Below, piece by piece: positions 24,603 to 32,678 of a stretch of 64,000 bases of DNA. The DNA lies in assembly GCA_944388245.1 (NCBI GenBank), contig CALXIA010000003.1, forward strand, positions 1-64,000, given 5' to 3'. Both the position numbers and the translations under genes were made by a program. The notes beneath the pieces are model-generated. The model made no database searches. It had not been told where the DNA came from and was given only the letters and a program-made list of their open reading frames with translations. Numbering within the stretch: the stretch's first letter is position 1; the number at the start of each line of letters is the position of its first letter. This stretch comes from an uncultured Gemmiger sp. (GTDB taxonomy: Bacteria; Bacillota; Clostridia; Oscillospirales; Ruminococcaceae).

Positions 24603-24613
24603 ATGAAATTAGG
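24603..24613 (+). repeat. Right island boundary repeat (attR-like), also the ychF start
   Basis: ATGAAATTAGG is identical to 11541-11551 and forms the first codons of ychF. Host-like GC-rich sequence begins immediately after it. Confidence 0.8.
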
Positions 24614-25715
24614 AATCGTGGGGCTGCCCAACGTGGGCAAGAGCACCCTGTTCAACGCCATCACCAGCACCCGCAACGCGGCGGCGGCCAACTATCCCTT
24701 CTGTACCATCGACCCGAACACCGGCATCGTGCCGGTGCCGGACGCCCGGCTGGACAAGCTGGCCGAGATCTGGGACACCGACAAAAAGACCCCCGCCATC
24801 GTGGAGTTCGTGGACATCGCGGGGCTGGTGAAGGGCGCCTCCAAGGGGGAGGGTCTGGGCAACAAGTTCCTGGGCAATATCCGGGAATGTGACGCCATCG
24901 TGCATGTGGTGCGCTGCTTTGAGGGCACCGACATCGTGCATGTGGAGGGCAGGGTGGACCCGCTGCGGGACATCGAGACCATCGACACCGAACTGATCTT
25001 GAGCGATCTGGAGGTGGTGGAGAACCGGGCCGCCCGGCTGGCCAAGGCGGGCAAGACCGGCGACAAGAAGGCCGCCGCGGCCGCCCAGTGGCTGGAGGGG
25101 CTGGCCGCCCATCTGGGCGAGGGCAAGAACGCCCGCACCTTCTCGCTGGAGGAGGCGGACGAGGAGGTGCTCAAGCTGGTCAAGGAGATGGGCCTGCTGA
25201 CCGCAAAGCCGGTGATCTACGCCGCCAACATGAGCGAGGACGACCTGATGGAGGGGATGGACGAGAACTCCCATTATCAGGCGGTGCGCAAGCTGGCCGA
25301 GGCGGAGGGGGCCCAGTGCATCCCCATCTGCGCCAAGACCGAGGAGGATATCGCGGACCTGTCGGCGGAGGAGAAGAAGGCGTTTCTGGCCGAGATGGGC
25401 ATCAGCGCCACGGGTCTGGACAACCTGATCCAGGCCAGCTACACCCTGCTGGGGCTGATCAGCTTCCTCACCGACGGCAAGAAGGAGTGCCGCGCCTGGA
25501 CCATCAAGCGGGGCACCCGGGCGCCCCAGGCGGCGGGCAAGATCCACTCGGATTTTGAGCGGGGCTTCATCCGGGCCAGCGTGGTGGCCTACGAGGATTT
25601 CGCCGCCTGCGGCTACAGCATGGCCAACGTGAAGGCCAAGGGCCTGCAGCGCACCGAGGGCAAGGAGTATGTGGTGCAGGACGGGGATATCATCGAGTTC
25701 CTGTTCAATGTGTAA
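24603..25715 (+). CDS. ychF: Obg-like GTPase/ATPase YchF
   Basis: This 370-residue member of the Obg family prefers ATP and is linked to ribosome function and stress. The G1 motif is '[13 protein letters not shown]', the G3 region '[19 protein letters not shown]', the G4-like motif 'YAANMSEDD', and the C-terminal TGS domain ends '[19 protein letters not shown]'. The gene starts exactly at the island's right repeat. Its present ribosome site (AAGGAG, 12 bases upstream) and promoter lie in island DNA, while the presumed original promoter is stranded at 11450-11478. Its expression is therefore probably altered. It is followed 13 bp later by mtnN. Confidence 0.97.
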   Translation: MKLGIVGLPNVGKSTLFNAITSTRNAAAANYPFCTIDPNTGIVPVPDARLDKLAEIWDTDKKTPAIVEFVDIAGLVKGASKGEGLGNKFLGNIRECDAIVHVVRCFEGTDIVHVEGRVDPLRDIETIDTELILSDLEVVENRAARLAKAGKTGDKKAAAAAQWLEGLAAHLGEGKNARTFSLEEADEEVLKLVKEMGLLTAKPVIYAANMSEDDLMEGMDENSHYQAVRKLAEAEGAQCIPICAKTEEDIADLSAEEKKAFLAEMGISATGLDNLIQASYTLLGLISFLTDGKKECRAWTIKRGTRAPQAAGKIHSDFERGFIRASVVAYEDFAACGYSMANVKAKGLQRTEGKEYVVQDGDIIEFLFNV

Positions 25716-25728
25716 GGAGGGCGCGGCA

Positions 25729-26415
25729 ATGGCGGTATACGGTATCCTGGGGGCCATGCCCGACGAGGTGGCCCAGCTGTGCGACCGGCTGACCGGCCTA
25801 ACGGCGGAGACCTACGCCGGGGTGGAGTATCACAAGGGCGCGCTGGGGGACAAGCAGGTGGTGGTCTGCTGCGCGGGCATGGGCAAGGCCAACGCGGCGG
25901 CCACCGTGCAGGTGCTGATCACCCGGTACGGGGCGGATCACATCCTGTTTTCCGGTATCGCGGGGAATATGAGCAGCCAGATCGGCATTGGCGACGTGGT
26001 GGTGGGCCGCACGGTGGTGTACCACGACGCGGAGGATTCCATGATCGCCCAGAGCGCCCCGTTTTTGACCGAATATCCGGGCGACCCCGCCCTGGTGGAC
26101 GCGGCGCTGTCCGCCTGCGCCCAGCTGGGGGTGAAGGCCATCGCGGGCAGGATCGCCACCGGCGACCGGTTCATCGGGGACAGCGCCTCCAAGGCGGACA
26201 TCGCGGCCCGGGTGCATCCGGACTGTGTGGAGATGGAGGGCGCGGCGGTGATGCAGATCGCCGGGCGCAACGGGGTGCCCTGCGTGGTGCTGCGGGCCAT
26301 GAGCGACAACGCCGACGAGGCCGGCCGGTAAAAGCTGGTGGCGCAGCAGTTCAGCAGTGAGAGCTATGTGGCCACCGCCACCGCCATCGTGGCCCGGATG
26401 CTGACCCTTTTATAA
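25729..26415 (+). pseudogene. mtnN: 5'-methylthioadenosine/S-adenosylhomocysteine nucleosidase with in-frame stop
   Basis: The family enzyme splits methylthioadenosine and S-adenosylhomocysteine into adenine and a thioribose or homocysteine derivative. Recognisable parts are 'GILGAMPDEVAQL' (catalytic Glu region), 'SGIAGNMSSQIGIGDVVVG', 'CVEMEGAAVMQIA' and 'LRAMSDNADEA' (catalytic Asp). A TAA at 26329-26331 interrupts the frame, and the reading continues in phase to 26415 with the expected final helix ('FSSESYVATATAIVARML'). The truncated 200-residue product keeps all catalytic residues but loses the last 28 codons. It is either a nonsense mutation, a sequencing error, or a mildly shortened working enzyme. 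The ATG at 25729 has AAGGAGGG upstream. Confidence 0.88.
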
Positions 26416-26476
26416 CACACATCCCGCCGGGCGCGGCCCGGACAAATACCAAAAAAGGAAACGGAGAAGAAGAGAT

Positions 26477-26947
26477 ATGGTACGCATTACCATGGAAAAC
26501 GGCAAGGTCATCGAACTGGAACTGGATGCCAAGGCGGCCCCGCTCACGGTGGAGAATTTCGAGAAGCTGGTGAAGGAAGGCTTTTATGACGGGCTGACCT
26601 TTCATCGGGTGATCCCGGGCTTCATGATCCAGGGCGGCTGCCCGGAGGGCACCGGCATGGGCGGCCCGGGCTGGCACATCAAGGGGGAGTTCGCCGCCAA
26701 CGGCGTGAACAATCCCATCAAGCATACCCGCGGCGTGATCAGCATGGCCCGCGCCCAGCATCCCGACAGCGCCGGCAGCCAGTTCTTCATCATGCATGAG
26801 GACGCCCCCCACCTGGACGGCAACTACGCCGCCTTCGGCCATGTGGTCTCCGGTATGGACGTGGTGGACGAGATCGCCGGCAGCCCCACCGATTTCCGGG
26901 ATAAGCCCACCACCCCCGTGGTCATGAAGAAGGTCGAGATCGTGTGA
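26477..26947 (+). CDS. ppiB: Cyclophilin-type peptidyl-prolyl isomerase
   Basis: This 156-residue cytosolic cyclophilin speeds proline isomerisation during protein folding. The active-site signature is '[19 protein letters not shown]', followed by '[18 protein letters not shown]' and '[15 protein letters not shown]'. No signal peptide is present. The stop codon is two bases before compound repeat copy 2. Confidence 0.96.
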   Translation: MVRITMENGKVIELELDAKAAPLTVENFEKLVKEGFYDGLTFHRVIPGFMIQGGCPEGTGMGGPGWHIKGEFAANGVNNPIKHTRGVISMARAQHPDSAGSQFFIMHEDAPHLDGNYAAFGHVVSGMDVVDEIAGSPTDFRDKPTTPVVMKKVEIV

Positions 26948-26948
26948 T

Positions 26949-27148
26949 GCCGATATGGGGGACCAGTCCCCCATACCCCCATCTGTCGGGCCGGAATACT
27001 CCGGCCCTCGGGAACCAATAAAATCAGGCCCGCGCTGAACCAAACGGTTTGGCGTGGGCCTTCTATTGTATTTACCCTATGGCCGGAGTATTCCGGCCAT
27101 GTATTCCGGGGGGTATGGGGGGATAGGTTCTATCCCCCCATATTGGCC
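26949..27148. repeat. Compound palindromic intergenic element, copy 2
   Basis: The element sits between two convergent genes and fills the gap exactly. It runs TATGGGGGA-ccag-TCCCCCATA, GGCCGGAATACTCCGGCC, a central hairpin (about 27025-27064) with G-U pairs, GGCCGGAGTATTCCGGCC, then TATGGGGGGATAG-gtt-CTATCCCCCCATA. Both outer palindromes share the variant base A (TATGG rather than TCTGG), so the two ends vary together. Its last base is part of the TAG stop of the MATE gene. Confidence 0.9.
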
Positions 27149-28545
27149 TACTTCGCCTGCCCTGCCCGCTGGCGCATCTCGGCGCGGATATGGCGGAAGG
27201 CCACGGCGAAGGTGGAGGAAGTGACGGTGACGGCGGTCAGATCGGCCACCGGCTCGGCCAGGATGACCGCCAGCACCTTGTCCACCGGCAGCACGGCCGG
27301 CAGGATATAGATCAGGGGGATCAGCAGGATCACCTTGCGCAGCAGGGCCAGAAACACGCTGATCCGGGCGCGGCTCAAAGCCACGAAGGTCTGCTGGCAG
27401 GCCAGCTGGGCGCCGAAGAACAGCGACCCGCTCATGAACACCCGCAGGCACCGCTGGGCGTAGGCGGAGAGTTCCGGCTGATCCAGGAAGATGGCCACCA
27501 TCACCCCCGGCCTGATAACGCACAACGCCCACAGGCTGATGGAATAGGTCAATGCGCTGATCAAAAGCAGCCGGAACGCCCTGGCCACCCGGGCCTCGTT
27601 GCCGGCGCCGTAGTTGTAGCTCACGATGGGCTGGCATCCCTGGCTCAGGCCGGTGAGCGGCAGCATCGAGAACTGCATCACGCTGATCAGCACCGTCATG
27701 GCGGCCACCGCGTCGTCGCCGCCCCAGGTGCGCATGCTGGTGTTGAAACAGACCGAGATGGCGCTCTCGGTCATCTGCATGATGAACGGGGACGCCCCCA
27801 GCCCGATGCAGGGCAGCAGCACCGAGGGCGAGATGCGCAGATTCGCCGCCCGGATGCGCAGATAGGTGGTTTTTCCGCAGAGGAAGGCCACCACCCACAC
27901 GCAGGAGATTCCCTGGGAAATGATGGTGGCCCAGGCCGCGCCCGCCACCCCCATGTCGAACACAAAGATAAACACCGGGTCCAGCACGATGTTGCACACC
28001 GCCCCGATCAGCACCGTGAGCATCCCCATCCGGGCAAAGCCCTGGGCGTTGATAAAGGCGTTGAGCCCCAGCGCCAGCAGCACGAACACCGTGCCCATGG
28101 AATAGATCCGCATGTAACTCCAGGCGTAGCCGATGGTGGCCTCGCTGGCGCCGAACAGCCACAGCACCGGCTTGCCCCACAGCTGGAACGCCACCGTGAG
28201 CACCACGCTGAGCCCCAGCATGGCGGCGGTGCAGTTGCCCAGGATCCGCTCGGCCATGGCCTTGTCGCCCTTGCCCATATAGATCGAGGCCCGGGGCGCG
28301 CCGCCCATGCTCACCAGCGCCGCGAAGGCCGAAAACATCATGATCACCGGCATCGCCACCCCCATGCCGGTCAGGGCGGCGGGCCCGATGTCCGGGATAT
28401 GGCCGATGTACATCCGGTCCACCATATTGTACAGCAGATTGATCACCTGGGCCGTGATGGCCGGCAGCGCCAGCTGAAACAGCAGCCGGCCCACCGGCTC
28501 GGTGCCCAGATTCGGCTGCGCCGCCCCCGCGGGATGATGCGTCAT
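27148..28545 (-). CDS. MATE-family multidrug/metabolite exporter
   Basis: This 465-residue protein has about 12 membrane helices and the two-fold MatE repeat. Typical segments are 'LLFQLALPAITAQVINLLYN', 'DRMYIGHIPDIGPAALTG', 'NAFINAQGFARMGMLTVLIG' and 'QFSMLPLTGLSQGCQPIVSYN'. Such proteins export drugs or metabolites using Na+ or H+ gradients. The ATG at 28545 has AAGGGG upstream and matches the family N-terminus. It is a single gene between a terminator upstream and a compound repeat downstream. The substrate is unknown. Confidence 0.92.
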   Translation of the reverse strand: MTHHPAGAAQPNLGTEPVGRLLFQLALPAITAQVINLLYNMVDRMYIGHIPDIGPAALTGMGVAMPVIMMFSAFAALVSMGGAPRASIYMGKGDKAMAERILGNCTAAMLGLSVVLTVAFQLWGKPVLWLFGASEATIGYAWSYMRIYSMGTVFVLLALGLNAFINAQGFARMGMLTVLIGAVCNIVLDPVFIFVFDMGVAGAAWATIISQGISCVWVVAFLCGKTTYLRIRAANLRISPSVLLPCIGLGASPFIMQMTESAISVCFNTSMRTWGGDDAVAAMTVLISVMQFSMLPLTGLSQGCQPIVSYNYGAGNEARVARAFRLLLISALTYSISLWALCVIRPGVMVAIFLDQPELSAYAQRCLRVFMSGSLFFGAQLACQQTFVALSRARISVFLALLRKVILLIPLIYILPAVLPVDKVLAVILAEPVADLTAVTVTSSTFAVAFRHIRAEMRQRAGQAK

Positions 28546-28611
28546 GGGTCGTTCCCCTTCCTTTCCCGCGGGATGGCCGCGGCGTTCTGTCTGTATGATA
28601 CCGCAAAAAGA

Positions 28612-28631
28612 GCCGCCCTGTAAAGGGCGGC
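28612..28631 (-). terminator. Terminator of the malQ / helical-protein unit
   Basis: GCCGCCCT-ttac-AGGGCGGC on the minus strand is followed by TCTTTTTGC. It lies about 40 bp beyond the stop of the 147-residue protein gene. Between them (28646-28664) is CAAACG-tttc-CGTTTG, a small palindrome of unknown role. Confidence 0.8.
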
Positions 28632-28672
28632 CCCGCCAAATCCGGACAAACGTTTCCGTTTGCCCCACATCC

Positions 28673-29116
28673 TTATAAATAGGCCTTGTACATCTCGGTG
28701 CTGGCCTCCTGGAACCGCAGCAGTTCGTCGGCCATCTCCTTGGCGCCCACGCTGGCCTGCGGGTAGGCGTTCTGGGCCTTGACCACGTCCATGACCCCCT
28801 GGTTGCTGCCCTCGGTGAGCATCTGCGCCAGCGCCCCGGTGGAGTGGTCCATCAGGGTGCGGCCCTTGATGCCCGCTTTGGCCATCGCCTTGGCCATGGT
28901 GCTCTGGCCCCGGCTCTCGGCCCCGCAGGCCGCCAGCGCGGTGTGGGCCTTCTGGTTCAGCCGCCGGTACTCCTTCTGCTGCTTGAGCATCCGGGCCCGG
29001 AACTCCCGGTCCTGGGCGTAGGGCATCAGCTGCGCCAGGGCGTTCTTGCCCATCTCGGTGTTGCGCACGATCTCCTGCAGCAGCGCCTCGTTGTCGCTTA
29101 CATGTTCCTGTTTCAC
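28673..29116 (-). CDS. Small all-helical protein of unknown function
   Basis: I do not recognise a named function. The 147-residue product is predicted to be almost entirely helical, with amphipathic stretches such as 'ALLQEIVRNTEMGKNALAQL' and 'FRARMLKQQKEYRRLNQKA' and Met-rich 'MAKAMAKAGI', 'LAQMLTEGSNQGVMDV'. The pattern recalls four-helix ferritin-like or DUF2383-type bundles, but the metal-ligand spacing is not clear. It has no signal peptide. It follows malQ by 85 bp in the same direction and precedes a terminator, so it may be co-transcribed with malQ. Confidence 0.7.
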   Translation of the reverse strand: MKQEHVSDNEALLQEIVRNTEMGKNALAQLMPYAQDREFRARMLKQQKEYRRLNQKAHTALAACGAESRGQSTMAKAMAKAGIKGRTLMDHSTGALAQMLTEGSNQGVMDVVKAQNAYPQASVGAKEMADELLRFQEASTEMYKAYL

Positions 29117-29201
29117 GGTTTGTTTCCCCCTTTCGCCCGATTTCGGGCTTTGGGGACAGTATGCCCGTTTCGCCGCGCCGCTATTCGCGAAAAACGCCCC
29201 G

Positions 29202-30833
29202 TCAGGTCACCTTCCGGCGGGCGGCGCCTTTGCCCCGGGCCGCCGGGGCCGCCTTGGCGGCCTGCCGGGCCGGCCGGGCGGGCTTTGCCTTGGGCGCGGG
29301 CTTCTCCTCCTGCTGTGCCGCCGGCGCTTTGCCCGGCTCGCACCGGCCGAACAGGGCGCACCTTTCCCGGATATGGGCCGCCAGCGCCCCGGTCAGCGCC
29401 CCGGCCGGGCAGCGCCAGCTCCAGTTTTCCGCCTGCAGGCGGCCGGGGCAGTTGATCCGCGCCTCGGCCCCCAGGCCCAGCCAGTCCGCCAGGGGGATCA
29501 CCGCCAGCCGGGCCGGGCTGGCCAGCGCCCCCCGCAAAAAGCCCTCGGTCAGCCCTTCCCGGGTGTTCAGCCCGAAATACGCCTTCGCCATTGCCACCTC
29601 CGCCTTGCCGGCGGTGGCCAGCCAGTCGGCGGCGGTGGTGTTGTCGTGGGTGCCCGGATACACCACGCAGTTCTCGGTGTAGTTGTGGGGCAGATACTCG
29701 TTGTCCGCCCCGCCGCTGAAGGCAAACTGCAGCACCTTCATCCCCGGCAGCCCGGTCTCCCGCAGCAGCCGGCGCACACTGTCGAACAGCTCGCCCAAAT
29801 CCTCCGCCACGATGGGCAGCCGCGGCCCGAAAGCCCGCTCCATCTCCCGGAAAAAGTCCAGCCCCGGGCCCTGCTCCCATTTCCCGGTGCGGGCGGTGGC
29901 CGCGTCGGCCGGGATGGCGTAGTAGGTGTCGAAGGCGCGGAAATGGTCGATCCGCACAATGTCGTACAGTTCCAGCGCGTGGCCCAGCCGCCGTTTCCAC
30001 CAGGCATAGCCGGTCCGTTTCTGATAGGCCCAGTCGTAGAGCGGGTTGCCCCACAGCTGGCCGTCGGCGCTGAAATAATCCGGCGGGCAGCCCGCCACCC
30101 GGGTGGGTTCGCCCTCCGCGTTGGTCTCGAACAATTCGCTGCCCGCCCAGGCGTCGGCGGAATCCGCCGCCGCGTAGATGGGGATATCCCCCAGGATCTT
30201 CACGCCCCGGTCGTTGGCGTACTGCCGCAGCGCCCGCCATTGGCCGTCAAACAGATACTGCACAAACTTCCAGAACTCGATCCGGTCGGCGTGGGCGGCG
30301 CGGAATTCCTCCAGCGCCGCGGCCTCCCGCCGGCGCAGAGCCAGCGGCCAGGCCCGCCAGGGCGCCATGTCGTTGGCCTCCTTGACGGTCATGTAGAGGG
30401 CGTAGTCCTCCAGCCAGGCCTCGTTGCCGAAACAGAACCGGTACCAGTCGTCCGGGTAGGGGGTCTCGTAGCCGGGCACCGGCCGCTGGGTGCGCCAGCG
30501 CTGCCAGGCCCGCTCCAGCACCGCCAGCCGGGTGGTGTAGAGCAGCCCGTAGTTCACCCGCCCGGCGGGCAGCGGCGCGCACTCCGCCTCGGTGAGCAGC
30601 CCCTGCGCTTTCAGCGTTTCCAGGTCAATGAAATAGGGATTCCCCGCGAAGGCCGAACAGCTCTGGTAGGGGCTGTCCCCGTAGCCGGTGGGGCTCAAGG
30701 GCAGGATCTGCCACACCTGCTGGCCCGCCGCCGCCAGAAAATCCACGAACTGCCGGGCCTGCGCGCCCAGGCTGCCGATGCCCTGGGGCCCCGGCAGGGC
30801 CGACACCGGCATCAGAATACCGCATTGCCGCAT
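29202..30833 (-). CDS. malQ: 4-alpha-glucanotransferase (GH77)
   Basis: This enzyme moves alpha-1,4-glucan segments between maltodextrins in glycogen or maltodextrin metabolism. The GH77 core shows 'GSLGAQARQFVDFLAAAGQ', 'LPLSPTGYGDSPYQSCSAFAG', the nucleophile region 'DIVRIDHFRAFDTYY', the acid/base region 'IVAEDLGELFDSV' and 'YPGTHDNTTAADW'. After the catalytic domain there is an unusual Ala/Pro/Lys/Arg-rich tail of about 45 residues ('EEKPAPKAKPARPARQAAKA'), similar in style to the helicase tail at 1.6 kb. The ATG at 30833 follows a promoter at 30868-30896. It is divergent from the GNAT gene. Confidence 0.95.
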   Translation of the reverse strand: MRQCGILMPVSALPGPQGIGSLGAQARQFVDFLAAAGQQVWQILPLSPTGYGDSPYQSCSAFAGNPYFIDLETLKAQGLLTEAECAPLPAGRVNYGLLYTTRLAVLERAWQRWRTQRPVPGYETPYPDDWYRFCFGNEAWLEDYALYMTVKEANDMAPWRAWPLALRRREAAALEEFRAAHADRIEFWKFVQYLFDGQWRALRQYANDRGVKILGDIPIYAAADSADAWAGSELFETNAEGEPTRVAGCPPDYFSADGQLWGNPLYDWAYQKRTGYAWWKRRLGHALELYDIVRIDHFRAFDTYYAIPADAATARTGKWEQGPGLDFFREMERAFGPRLPIVAEDLGELFDSVRRLLRETGLPGMKVLQFAFSGGADNEYLPHNYTENCVVYPGTHDNTTAADWLATAGKAEVAMAKAYFGLNTREGLTEGFLRGALASPARLAVIPLADWLGLGAEARINCPGRLQAENWSWRCPAGALTGALAAHIRERCALFGRCEPGKAPAAQQEEKPAPKAKPARPARQAAKAAPAARGKGAARRKVT

Positions 30834-30867
30834 CTCTCACACGCTCCTTTGTGGGATGTTTGCCTCT

Positions 30868-30896
30868 ATTATACCGCGGCGGGGCGCGGTTTTCCA
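30868..30896 (-). promoter_or_regulatory. Promoter of malQ
   Basis: On the minus strand TGGAAA (30891-30896) and TATAAT (30868-30873) are 17 bp apart, 35 bp upstream of malQ. Confidence 0.65.
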
Positions 30897-30914
30897 CTGT
30901 TTTGCGCGCCGGCG

Positions 30915-30943
30915 TGGACAAGCCGCGCGCCGGGGCGTATAAT
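30915..30943 (+). promoter_or_regulatory. Promoter of the GNAT-AlaX-trmB unit
   Basis: TGGACA (30915-30920) and TATAAT (30938-30943) are 17 bp apart, 55 bp upstream of the acetyltransferase gene and back to back with the malQ promoter. Confidence 0.75.
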
Positions 30944-30998
30944 AGTATTCATACGGGCCGCGCGCCCGTATCATTTTGGGATGAGGGAGAGATTGGGA

Positions 30999-31484
30999 AT
31001 GAACGAACCGAAACTGACGGTGCGCCGGGCCGCACCCCGCGACCTGCCCCGCCTGCACGAACTGTTGGGCCAGGTGGCCGAGGTGCATCACAAGGGCCGG
31101 CCGGACCTGTTCAAGGCCGGGCAGCGCAAGTATACCGACGAGCAGCTGCTGGAGATTCTGGCGGACGATACCCGCCCGGTGCTGGCGGCGGTGAACGACC
31201 AGGACGTGCTGCAGGGCTACGCCTTCTGCGTTTTCAAGCAGTCTGTAAACGACAACATCATGACCGATATCCGCACCCTGTACATCGACGATCTGTGTGT
31301 GGACGAGGCCTGCCGGGGCCAGCATGTGGGCACCCTGCTGTACAACGCGGTGCTGGACTACGCCCGGGCCCACGGCTGCTACAACGTGACCCTAAACGTG
31401 TGGAGCTGCAATACCAGCGCCCAGAAGTTCTACGAGGCCCGGGGCCTTGTGCCCCAGAAGATCGGCATGGAGGTCATTCTGTGA
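30999..31484 (+). CDS. GNAT-family N-acetyltransferase
   Basis: This 161-residue cytosolic protein has the GNAT fold. The acetyl-CoA loop is 'CRGQHVGTLLYNAVLDYA', preceded by 'IDDLCVDEA' and followed by 'LNVWSCNTSAQKFYEARGL'. It could acetylate a protein N-terminus, an amino acid or a small amine; the substrate is not evident. The ATG at 30999 has GGGAGAG upstream. Its stop overlaps the GTG start of the AlaX-type gene by four bases (GTGA), so the two are translationally coupled, which may hint at a joint role in tRNA or amino-acid quality control. Confidence 0.88.
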   Translation: MNEPKLTVRRAAPRDLPRLHELLGQVAEVHHKGRPDLFKAGQRKYTDEQLLEILADDTRPVLAAVNDQDVLQGYAFCVFKQSVNDNIMTDIRTLYIDDLCVDEACRGQHVGTLLYNAVLDYARAHGCYNVTLNVWSCNTSAQKFYEARGLVPQKIGMEVIL

Positions 31485-32653
31485 AGGAGGACCGGCTGTA
31501 TTATGCGGACCCGTTCCGCACCGAATTTTCCGCCCGGGTGACCGGCTGCGAGCCGGACGGGGACGCCTGGGCTGTGACCCTGGACGCCACCGCCTTTTAC
31601 CCGGAGGGGGGCGGCCAGCCCGCCGACGCCGGGGTGCTGGGCGGCGCGCGGGTGCTGGACGTGCAGGAGCGGCAGGGCCGGGTGGTGCACACCACCGACC
31701 GGCCGCTGCCGGTGGGCAGCACGGTGGAGGGGGTCATTGACTGGCCCCGCCGGCTGGACCACATGGAGCAGCACACCGGCGAACACATCCTGAGCGGCAC
31801 GCTGCACCGGCTGTACGGCGCGGAGAATGTGGGCTTCCACATCGGGCCGGACACGGTGCGGATGGACATGAGCCTGCCTTTGACCGACGAACAGCTGGCC
31901 CAGGCGGAGCGGCAGGCCAACGAGGCGGTGCGCCGGGATCTGCCGGTGATCGCCTCCTGGCCCAGCCCGGACAAGCTGGCCGCCACCGAATACCGCAGCA
32001 AGAAGGCGCTGGAAGGGCCGGTGCGGCTGATCACGGTGCCCGAGACCGACTGCTGCGCCTGCTGCGGCACCCATCTGACCCGGTCGGGGCAGGTGGGGCT
32101 GATCGCCATTGTGAGCGCCCAGCCCTACAAGGGCGGGGTGCGGCTGGCGGTGGTCTGCGGCGGCCGGGCGGCGGCCTGGGCGCAGCGGCTGGCACAGCAG
32201 GCCCACGCGGTGAGCGGGCTGCTGAGCGCCCCGGCCGACGCGCTCACCGAGGCGGTGCAGCGGCAGGCGGCCCAGGCGGCCCGGCTGCGGGAACAGCTGG
32301 CCGAGGCCCGCAACGCCTGGTTCGGCCTGCTGGCGCGGCAGGTGGGCGAACAGGACGCGCCCTGCCTGTGCCTGCCGGACCTGGCGGGGGACGAGCTGCG
32401 CCGCTGCGCGCTGGCGCTGGCGGCGCGGACCGAACGGCCCTGCGGGGTGTTCAGCCCGGGGGAGGGGGATACCCTTCACTACGCGCTGGTGTGGACCGGC
32501 GGGGATTCCGCCGGGCTGTGCCGGGAGATGAACGGGGCCTTTGCCGGGCGGGGCGGCGGGCGGCCGCCGCTGGCCCAGGGCAGCCTGCACGGGGAGTTTG
32601 CCGCGGTGCAGGGCTGGTTCGCGGCCCGGTGCGACGAGAGTTTCAACCACTGA
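31481..32653 (+). CDS. Alanyl-tRNA editing protein, AlaX long form with DHHA1-like end
   Basis: This 390-residue free-standing relative of the alanyl-tRNA synthetase editing half hydrolyses mischarged Ser-tRNA(Ala) or Gly-tRNA(Ala). The zinc-binding editing motifs are 'HMEQHTGEHILSG' (H-x-x-x-H) and 'CCACCGTHL' (C-x-x-x-H). A C-terminal DHHA1-like domain ends with 'GRGGGRPPLAQGSL'. The GTG at 31481 was chosen because GGAGG lies six bases upstream and because no ATG in this frame fits the family N-terminus 'LYYADPFRTEF'. It overlaps the GNAT gene and is followed 25 bp later by trmB. Confidence 0.92.
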   Translation: MKEDRLYYADPFRTEFSARVTGCEPDGDAWAVTLDATAFYPEGGGQPADAGVLGGARVLDVQERQGRVVHTTDRPLPVGSTVEGVIDWPRRLDHMEQHTGEHILSGTLHRLYGAENVGFHIGPDTVRMDMSLPLTDEQLAQAERQANEAVRRDLPVIASWPSPDKLAATEYRSKKALEGPVRLITVPETDCCACCGTHLTRSGQVGLIAIVSAQPYKGGVRLAVVCGGRAAAWAQRLAQQAHAVSGLLSAPADALTEAVQRQAAQAARLREQLAEARNAWFGLLARQVGEQDAPCLCLPDLAGDELRRCALALAARTERPCGVFSPGEGDTLHYALVWTGGDSAGLCREMNGAFAGRGGGRPPLAQGSLHGEFAAVQGWFAARCDESFNH

Positions 32654-32678
32654 TCGATACACGGAGGAACACCCATCT

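Larger units (their letters stand above)
11541..24613. mobile_element. Integrated sulfoglycan-utilisation island (decayed Tn916-like element)
   Basis: The segment is bounded by the 11-bp direct repeat ATGAAATTAGG (11541-11551 and 24603-24613). It is visibly lower in GC and different in codon use from both flanks, although the phosphorylase gene is closer to the flanks. At its right end are a Tn916-type excisionase, an internally deleted tyrosine integrase and three tandem 11-bp repeats resembling arm-type sites. Cargo: an ABC importer, a GH112 phosphorylase, two sulfatases, a maturase and an AraC regulator. No conjugation genes remain, so it is an immobilised remnant. Integration is in the first codons of ychF, whose start codon is restored by the repeat. 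Confidence 0.85.

Noticed and set aside
28646..28664. A third GCAAACG-like operator upstream of the MATE gene
   Set aside because: The sequence is CAAACG-tttc-CGTTTG, with different spacing from the two sites near nagA and pfk, and it lies before a terminator of the upstream gene; similarity may be chance.
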